Below are positions 55,747 through 64,000 of a DNA stretch of 64,000 bases, piece by piece; within the stretch, counting starts at the first letter, position 1; every line of letters begins with the position of its first letter. Source of the DNA: Isoetes taiwanensis (Eukaryota > Streptophyta > Lycopodiopsida > Isoetales > Isoetaceae); NCBI GenBank assembly GCA_021234155.1, contig JAJEKV010000401.1:172180-236179 (forward strand), in the 5' to 3' direction. Made by a program: the position numbers and the translations under genes. The notes beneath the pieces are model-generated. The model ran no database searches. It saw only the letters and a program-made list of their open reading frames with translations, and was not told the DNA's origin.

Positions 55747-58117
55747 AGTGTAAGCAATACAAATTTGAGCGGCAATAATTTGCTGTTGTCTAGCTTTTCA
55801 TTGCGGAAGCAAATAATGATTTGTAGATAAGATTATGTCCATACATCAACATTAAAATTATGTTCAACGAATAGAGAAGTTAGCAATAAAATATTGTACA
55901 ATTGTTATTGTCGTAGTTGCAGAGAATTGTAACATTCATTATATCAATTCCTTGCAATAGATTCAATGGACATGTTAGTTAACATGAGACATTGTTATTT
56001 TCAAAAGTTTGCAACATGGGCATAATAGTTGAAGGGCAACAAAATCTTGCCATAATAGAATAGAATAGAATAGACATTTTTATTTCCAAAAGCCTGCAAT
56101 ATAGATGGAATAAATGAAGGGCAATGGAATTTTCCTGTAATAAACCAGTATCTTGGATGTTCATCTATATACTGTAGTATGTGGGCACTCCTATTTTATA
56201 AAATTACCTGATGTTTTCGCTCATCTATTATCTATTAAATGCATGATAGAAATTTCAACAAATTCAACAAATTAAGATGCATAGAAGCACGACTGCAACA
56301 AAAGCCATATCTTTTTCATTATATGATGATGACTTTGCTTACCCCATGGTGGCACTACAACAATCTCCCATGGTAATCTTCAACATCCTCCCAAATAATT
56401 ATGTTGTGGGATCAAAGGTATCAAAGAGGCAAGAGTAGTTATTTTGCATGTTTGCGAAAATGCACCCTGCCAAGGCAGATGAAATGATACTTGAAATGCT
56501 ACTGTGTATGGTATTTGAGCTTAAACGCTTGTCAAGTTCTGTTATCTATATTCTACTTCTAGCATGTTTAAGTATTATTACAAGCCCATTGACTAAAGAA
56601 ATGAATAAAATGGCAAGATGTCAATTGTAAGATAGACATATCAGATGCGTTCTTCTTGTATTGCTTGCAGTTTGCTCAGCAGCGCGCAGCAGTCGGACTC
56701 CTTCAACTTGGATAGGCAGGAAATAAAAATGAAGCTTTATTAAGCTTAATGTATCTTCCAAATTATGCAAGCTTGTATCGAATCATTAATTATCATGCCT
56801 ACATTCCACTCATCATTAAGAACAATGATGCATACTTGATCTTCCGCATCAAGCTTCCTAGAGCAAATGACAAATATATAGAGTTATACTTTCCGGGTTT
56901 TAAGTTGAGCACATAAAAGAGACCAGGCTTTCAGTTGCATATGAAGATAGTTTTTCTAGTTATTGTTTGAGGACATAGCATGATGGATAATAATATGCAA
57001 AGCAAACATCAAGGCAGAAAAAAAAATGCATGTAAAATGGCAAAGGCATTCTTTGCAATCGAACTTAATAACTAATTCTTTCTAAGCAAACATCAAAGCA
57101 AATATGCATGTAGAATGGGTATAATGCATACAAATATATAGAGTTATACTTTCCGGGTTTTAAGTTGAGCACATAAAAGAAACCAGGCTTTTAGTTGCAT
57201 ATGAAGATAGTTTTTCTAGTTATTGTTTGAGGACATAGCATGATGGATAATAAATATGCAAAGCAAAACATCAAGGCAGAAAAAAAATGCATGTAAATGG
57301 CAAAGGCATTCTTTGTAACCGAACTTAATAATTAAGTCTTCTAAGCAAATATCAAAAGCAAATATGCATGTAGAATGGGTATAATGCATAAAATTTCTAG
57401 GCAAAAACGCAAGCACAAGCACAAGCACTGTTTCATTATATTTAGACTTTTAACCGGGTCCATTTTGGTCCGGGAAATATACTATAATACATAGAAAAAA
57501 GTGGAAAGGACCGGATGGTGACGAAAAGTTATACTCTAGGATCATGATAATGTGATGTCCATTAAAAGGGAACCCTAAAGTAAAATAACATTTTGATAAT
57601 GTCCAAAACGTCCACGATGTGAGACCCAACTTCTTGACAGTTGGTTGAGTTCTTGCCAGAGCCTGCCCTATATAAAATATAATTCATCTTTAAGTAAGAT
57701 CTCAAAGTGCGTTACTCTAACTATATATACACTCCGACAACATTGTGTGGCTCAAATTGCCCCCCTCCTCCAATCCCAAATTGAGGGCAGGATGGATTCA
57801 ACGTCTTTTACATATAAGCCATGTGCATGCATGGGAGGGGGTCTTTTCGATCCATTTTCGTACATATACGGTCGACAGAGGGTCCTTCTTCTGGTATTTT
57901 TTGCATTAGCCTAGGTACTTTTTATTTGAAAGGGGTCAAAATTTGCTTCTAAAAATCCCTAAACCGGGGTTTCTTTGCCACCTTATCCATGCAGATGGCA
58001 TACCCCCCTTATACATGAGTGAATCTCGTTTATTTTAGGGGACCTTTCTAGCAAGAGATGATCTCAGGCAAAGTCATTACCAAGTCATATAGTCACTAAT
58101 CTGATCTTTTTTCACAT
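55747..58117. other. Probable Helitron interior, duplicate
   Basis: Matches 20771-22850. It includes a (TAGAA)n expansion at about 56053-56070 and a 260-bp tandem duplication. No gene. Confidence 0.45.
56871..57390. repeat. 260-bp tandem duplication
   Basis: 56871-57130 and 57131-57390 are near-identical; the other duplicate (21885-22150) has one copy, so this arose after the large duplication. Confidence 0.9.
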
Positions 58118-58625
58118 CTTGGTCATGGCTGGAGCTTGTATGTTCGAATGCCTAGCCAACCCATATTCGCCTTCCGCATAGCCAAATTTGACAAGAATGT
58201 GGTCAGATGCTCGTAGGTTTAATTGTTTTCCTTTTCTCGACATCATTGGTAGATCTAAGAGCAAAATCCTGCAGCTTTGGGCCGGATTCAACCAGGCTCA
58301 AACTCAACCTTTTACTATATGATTTGCTCTGACACATGTAGAAGTATATTATATTGTTTGTTCCAACAACATTGTGATTTTGCTTTCTAAATGTCAAATA
58401 GCCTAGTGGAGTTGTTGCCGTGAGCTTTTGGGCCATATATATACATCTCACGATTCTAATTTTTTGGATGCATGCCTCGATGCATCTCGAGATCCCCTCT
58501 AATATCTTTTCTTGCTTTGTTATCTAACATTTTGATACTATATAGGCCTCTACCGACTTTGAGACTATGCTTATTAGAATAATCATAGCTTCTCTGGCCT
58601 AATAAACAGCTTATATAATGGTAGC
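58118..58625 (+). pseudogene. MFS transporter remnant 4b (3' end and flank)
   Basis: Same content as 22851-23365, with further small indels. Retains the single-TA empty site (58164-58165) of the transposon found in the intact MFS gene. Confidence 0.85.
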
Positions 58626-59256
58626 AAAAAGAGAGATGATGAGATAAATTTATATCTAAGATGGTTACATCATGACACTAGTCATGGATTGGACATGACT
58701 CCTAGGGACACCGAAATGACACGTCAAGATCCAAAGCCGACTAAGTACTGCTGTTACATTAACATCCACACTTAGCTTGATGCAATAACCTTTTCTATAT
58801 CCAAGATTCTCATAAGTTCTCGACCTCTCCAAACGATCACAAAATGGAGCTTGTTAGGATATCCGCTATCACTGTTCTTGTATAGAATAAAGCCTAGTTT
58901 CTATGGGCCCTATTCTACATGATATTTTGCTGAAGATGCTAAATCAACTGCGCACTATTATTATCACAAAAATATGACACAGCATTCCACTTACTCTAGT
59001 ATGATTCTCGCCAAAAACAACCGGGGCAGCCTGATAGCTTTTTGAGCTGCTGCACATGTTGCAATATACTGCTTCAGATTTGACAAAGCCACAATTGATT
59101 GTCTCTTGCTTTTTCCATGAAATCATGCATTCACTAAGCATGAAAAGGAAACCATTGGTTAATTTCCTTGTGCCAATCTCTCTCGCCACGGATCGGGATC
59201 AGATATCAACTAACCGAAAATGTTTTGATCTACTTTATGATATACCAAAACAGAAA
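58626..59256. other. Duplicated non-coding flank
   Basis: Matches 23547-24150. No gene. Confidence 0.5.
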
Positions 59257-60282
59257 ATTCTAGAATGGGACTCGCATGAAACCAACAAACCGCCCGACTT
59301 AGACTTGCTTTCATTCATCTCAGCAGATTTTCTACAATAGGATAGTGGGTAGCCGCACACATGCTTAACTACCCATAAAAAAAATAAAGGGAAAATCCAA
59401 TTATATCATTTGGACCCCAACAAAATACAATGCTAATAGAGACCATAGGTAATCGGGCGAAAAGCTTATCACCGGATTAAAACTCCTCGCCTCTTTCGGT
59501 TTTCGAGGAAAACCCTAGTGATAAGTCTTCGCAAGGGGCTTGGACAAACGGGAAGGCATAAAAATCGCTCCCAAAACCTACTTAATGGAAAAGTCGAAAC
59601 AGATGCCGCCGCTAACCTAGACCGCGACACATCACCAACAAAACAACAAGAAAAAACAAACCTCCCAGTGAGTGGAGGGGTTGATTACGCCGCTAACGCC
59701 GATAAAAAAATACAATAACAAAGAAGGGGGAGGGTGGGTTCAAAGAGAATAAGGTAATGCCGAGAGAGAAGAGGAAGCGCCCGATGAGAAGTCGGGCGTA
59801 AACGCCACTTAAAATAGCTTAACTCCCAACAGAATAAGCATGCGCCACCGCATGCATACAAAATATGGGATGCTCGTCCCATTCTAGAATGGCGATCCGA
59901 TGTCTCTGGACGATGGGATTCTAGAATGGGACCTCCGATGAAACCAACAAACCGCCCGAATACCAAAGGACTTCCTTAACAAACTAGGATCGAGGGACGT
60001 TTAAGGTCACAGGATGAAGGCTAAAGGCGAAAAAAGGACAAAGATGAAAGAAACGCCAAATTGGCCAAACCAGGCAGAAGAAGCCCCCCCCGCCTCGAAA
60101 CAGCTCAAAGAGAATAAGGTATCTGGCCGAGAGAAGAGGAAGCGCCGATGAGAAGTCGGGCGTAAACGGCGCTTTAAAATAGCTTAACTCCCAACCGTAA
60201 TGGGCATGCGCTACCGCATGCATGCAAAACATGCATGCTCGTCCCATTCTAGAATGGCGATCCGATGTCTCGGATCGATGGG
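59257..60282. mobile_element. Insertion made of two related tandem units
   Basis: Absent from the other duplicate (empty site near 24163). Units 59257-59917 and 59918-60282 both start ATTCTAGAATGGGAC and end with GTCCCATTCTAGAATGG plus a 'cgatccgatgtctc' hairpin-like tail. Internal similarity spans about 180 bp ('agagaataaggta...gcatgcat'). Homologous open stretches occur on the minus strand of both units (59685-59966 and 59984-60247) but no domain is recognised. Class unassigned. Confidence 0.65.
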
Positions 60283-61158
60283 ATCTTTGTGCCTTGCACC
60301 ATATCTCATAATCCGCTTAATTGCGGTCCAATGTTGCTTCCCCGGATTCTCCATGATATGACAACTGCCTTTGTACAAACCTAATCATACACCCTATTAC
60401 ATGGCGATATAGAAATTTTTGCATCTCAAACCGCTCATCCTCAATAATTATAGCCACGCCTCATAAGTAGCATTATAGTAACGCCCCTATAAGCTTTATA
60501 GCCACGCCCACCTCCTCCTTCTAAACATTGACCAAGGTCCATCCCCTTTGTTAGCTTTATCATATCAAGATTGTTTGAATGATACGCGAACATACAATTG
60601 ATGATCACTTATCACCTGATTTTCTAAATAGACCTTCAAAAGTATTAGGGGATTTGACATCAATTACATAATAGTGTTGAAGCTCTCTAGCAATGTATAC
60701 AATGAAGACAAAACGAAAAGAGATGTTGCACTATGAAAAAGGTACATTATATAGTGAAGTAGATATAAAGTGTAAAAGATTCACACAAAATGCAGGAGCA
60801 TCCAATTAAAATATACTCATCCTATTGAGATAGGCAAATCAATCTTTGGGCCATTGATCGGACACATACAATAATTGGATAAGATAGGATTGGGTCATTT
60901 TGCTTCGGGACAAAACACAAACAAGAATTTTATAAGATAAGATATCCCTAAAAACGTTAATCTTAAAATGAATATGACAAGCTTCACAAAGAATAATAAT
61001 AATTGAATTACTTAATGAACATAATTATCCTTCCCCCGGCCAAGCTTTTAATATTGGAACATTTGGCTTATTTTCCTTCCAAACAATTAATCAACTCGAT
61101 GAAATTAGAATCTTATTCTCACTCAAGCAAGAGTCCTCTTTAAAATCTTTCGACTAAG
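60283..61158. other. 3' flank of a sixth 2OGD unit, coding part absent
   Basis: From about 60640 it matches 25454-25965, the flank just before the last exon of unit 3. Homology stops at 'cgactaagg', some 10 bp before the expected stop codon region, where a TIR-like element begins. No dioxygenase sequence follows. Confidence 0.65.
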
Positions 61159-61449
61159 GGTTCATTCGCACGGCCGCTTAGTTAAGTTAAAAAAAAAAAT
61201 TAACTACCTAGTTAAACTTAATTATAACAACCATGATTCACACTAAAAATAGTTAAGTTTGTGTTGAATACTTAACTTAACTAGAATAAAGTTAAATTTC
61301 TTCACACCAAACATAGTTAAGTTAGAAACTTATAACCTAACTACTAGTTGTTCGGACATCGCCTTGTTAAGTTAGTGGTTAACCAAAATCCCTTCAGACA
61401 TGCCTTTAGTTAAGTTACAAGTTTAACTTAACCAGAATGCATTCGAACC
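61159..61449. mobile_element. MITE-like element rich in GTTAAGTTA motifs
   Basis: About 290 bp with loosely inverted ends (GGTTCATTCG... / ...GCATTCGAACC) and at least eight GTTAAGTTA or TTAACTTAAC motifs in both orientations. Target duplication not found. Confidence 0.45.
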
Positions 61450-64000
61450 AATCCAGTTCTGTTTATTGTTGTTAACTTAATCAAAGCTTCAAAACATGTT
61501 TTCAGTCAAGATATTTACCTACTTGAAGAACATGAACCCAAAAGCTTTGTATACCTAAAAAGCATTTTTGAATAAATGAAAAAGTCCGCAATATGGCAGA
61601 TGACAACATGCCGATACTTAAAGTCAAAGAAGCATGATCCTATAGAGGATGAGGACCACCTGTGCATTATTCAAATGATTGCCACAACGAATGTGAGCAC
61701 AATGGTATAGAATGCAAAACAAAGACTTTCCTCAACTTAATGAAGAAAAGGATGATCTTATATCCCTATTTCAAGTTTTTTAAGAACAAGAGAGATGATT
61801 GTACAAGAGATGAAAGACTCTCCACCCAACGATGCACTTGGCACCATCCCGACAATTACATCCTGATCAATTACATGTGATCAACCATCCAAACCGAGCT
61901 TTGAAAACTAGCCTCTACCTTTCACACAAAGGTAACTTGCCTTTAGATGTGGCATGGAGTTGGCATTATAAATCCTAGCATCCATGGCATGGTCTAGTCA
62001 ACTCTAAGTTGATCCGCGCCAACTCTAAGAGCAATCGCAGCTTGATAATAAAAGTAAGGGATTTGTTGAAAGCAATTTCTCCCCGAGAGGTTTGAGGAGG
62101 CGTAAAAAATGTTAAATGTGCAAAAAATGTTTGTGCATATACAAGTAAACCCATGTGCAAAATGTCCATATCAAACTTACCAAGTCCAAACAAACAAAGA
62201 TATGCTAAACCGTAAAAGTCTAGGTGCTCGATGGCTGCAAAACAAATTCAAAACTCGATTTTAAGCTAAGATATATTTAGAGATATAACCGCATGAGATT
62301 TGAATAAATTTGCATGTAGATAAGCAAGATAAATAGTACCAGGCAGAGGTCTTTAAATGTAGGCACATGGAATGAGGACCCCAAAGATGCCCAAAACAAG
62401 GAGACCTAGATTAAATAGAGGCGGCTTTCATAACCTAATTTACAAACACGAGCAAAGGACTGCAAGGCACTACTAAATGCTAGTTCAAAACCCCACGCCT
62501 GGGCTGTGAATTGTAAAATGGGATTTACTCACCGAAAGCGTAGCCACCAAGGTAGTCATCTTTATTTTAAGAAGAAACTCCTCGCCTTCTTTTTCTGGTT
62601 TTTTTTCGAATTCCTCCCTTTCACTTGGAACCTTTTCTCAGATCTCATGTAAAATTGCTTCTCACATATCTTCTAATTGTACCTGCTTCTCATGTACTTG
62701 GAGCCTTTGCGCCGCATCCCTTCAAAATATTCTAGTGCAAGGTGGCCATTGCCATTCTCGGGCATATAGCCAAACCATTGTGTCTAATTTAGACATGATG
62801 TTGTATGCAAATTCATGTGAAGTTCATCCAAACTCCCGTGATTTAGCATACATATCACCCAATAAGCATGTCCGCTTTAGCTTTGTTCAAGCAATAGGCG
62901 AAAGCACAAATGCAATACGCCCATTTTCTTTACTTTGTCCATTCTTTAGAAACGAGACTATAATTGAAAGCGATGAAGAAAATCATTGGGATAAGTAAGA
63001 AGCATATTTTCAACAGTTCAAAGTCGAAACTAGAAGTCGAGTATCGAGCTTTCAAGCAATTTTTCAATCACACCCCTTGTAAGTGTTAGCAACGAAAAAA
63101 TTTGTAAGAAAATGCTTCTCTAGGCTTGTCACCACTAGAGTTTTCAAACAACTAGGAACATCGACCGTCTTCAGCCTATCCGGAACCAGAAAACAACATA
63201 GCAACCTCGGTATTGCATCTTCAAAGAGCCAATACTTTAGAGAACCAAGAACGGCATCCGGTCAAATTTCAAAAGAAAATATGAAAAGCGCGGACAAGAA
63301 TAATAAAAAAACATGGAATCACCTTCCTCCCGAACTGCTCCTCATGTTGCGTGTATTCAAGATCCGATGTTTCAAGAAACTTGTCTCTCATGAGTTTCCG
63401 AGCCTTCCTGAATTTTGTAAGAAATGCAAGCAGTAAGCTAGATGGTGACTTCTCGATATATCACCCAAGAAGTGGATGTAACATCGAACAAATTCACCCA
63501 ATGACATGGATCAAGGTCACCTTGAAGTTGTATTTCAGAGCTTTGTAGTATTGCCTTAATAAGTCCAAAGGGGATTATTTCAACTATAAAGCAAATCAAT
63601 AGCACTAGAGATGCCCCTCTTTGTAAAACAATGCAATGCCTCCCGATAAATGAACGATATCTTCATCCTTGATGTCCCATTACTTCCTCGCCGGAAACCA
63701 TTGGTCGCCAAGAACATTAACAAACTCAACAGATGATTCTCATTAGTAAAACTCTAATAAAGGCCATTGGTTGCCCGCTTTAAAGACCATTCAAGTGCAC
63801 GCTATTTGTTTGTACTGCCTCATTCTTAATTGGAAAACCAATTTTGTTGAAAAGCTTTTCTATCACACGCACGCAAGAAGCGATTCTTTTGCATCGCGAT
63901 TCCGGGAAGGCAAGATCTCAATATCAACCGAAAGTGTTGCAATGGTGATACAACATCCATGAATCTTTAAGAAATGCCCATAACGATGTGGAATGGACCT
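61450..64000. other. Unassigned right end of the window
   Basis: Not related to the array. Open stretches at 62735-62998 and 63083-63436 (117 codons, Lys/Ser-rich) have no recognised domain and no visible splice structure. No RNA gene or repeat stands out. Confidence 0.4.

Larger units (their letters stand above)
48755..61158 (+). repeat. Segmental duplication, copy 2
   Basis: Same order as 10378-25965 (its first 63 bp match 2822-2884). Private changes: hAT MITE, 260-bp tandem duplication and the insertion at 59257. This copy holds the only intact dioxygenase. Confidence 0.9.

Overview
Nuclear DNA of a land plant, repeat-dense and mostly non-coding. Evidence: a Ty1/copia element primed by initiator tRNA-Met, a plant-type LINE, Helitron/MULE/hAT/Harbinger-like elements, a plant 2-oxoglutarate-dependent dioxygenase (2OGD) gene with short GT-AG introns, and a nodulin-like (NFD4-type) MFS transporter. 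The sequence alone does not fix the species.

The underlying structure is a decayed tandem array in which a 2OGD gene (minus strand) lies head-to-head with an MFS transporter gene (plus strand). 2OGD copies or remnants lie at 2.4-2.8, 17.7-19.0, 25.9-27.9, 32.4-36.9, 52.6-53.9 and (3' flank only) 60.6-61.16 kb. MFS copies or remnants lie at 19.8-23.4, 28.7-31.6, 37.4-39.9 and 55.0-58.6 kb. A large segmental duplication (about 10.4-25.9 kb and 48.8-61.2 kb) carries two of the pairs plus an unrecognised gene. Only the 2OGD at 52.6-53.9 kb has a clean model (four exons, 368 aa, all active-site residues). Only the MFS gene at 37.4 kb has a long intact frame, and its last coding part is interrupted by a transposon that supplies a new C-terminus.

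Layout: 0-2.8 kb, end of a 2OGD unit, fused at 2821 to a piece of the unrecognised gene. 2.885-10.377 kb, a Helitron inserted exactly between A and T, holding two kilobase-scale polypurine tracts, telomere-like sequence and a structurally complete but coding-dead Copia element (4180-9364) whose 178-bp LTRs contain a tRNA-Ala-like sequence. 10.4-13.3 kb, unrecognised gene and a 42-bp palindromic repeat array. 13.3-25.5 kb, 2OGD/MFS pseudogenes with LINE and MULE insertions. 25.5-37 kb, two more broken pairs split by foldback and MULE-like elements. 37.4-42.4 kb, MFS gene, TIR element and a Harbinger-like element carrying two exons of a GatB-type amidotransferase gene. 44.2-46.9 kb, truncated LINE. 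48.7-61.2 kb, second large duplicate with the intact 2OGD. 61.2-64 kb, nothing recognised.

If the array was once functional, an oxidising enzyme and a membrane carrier expressed from a shared intergenic region would fit a small specialised-metabolism cluster. That is inference from layout. Comparison of the paralogous units supplies empty sites that define many of the insertions to the base.
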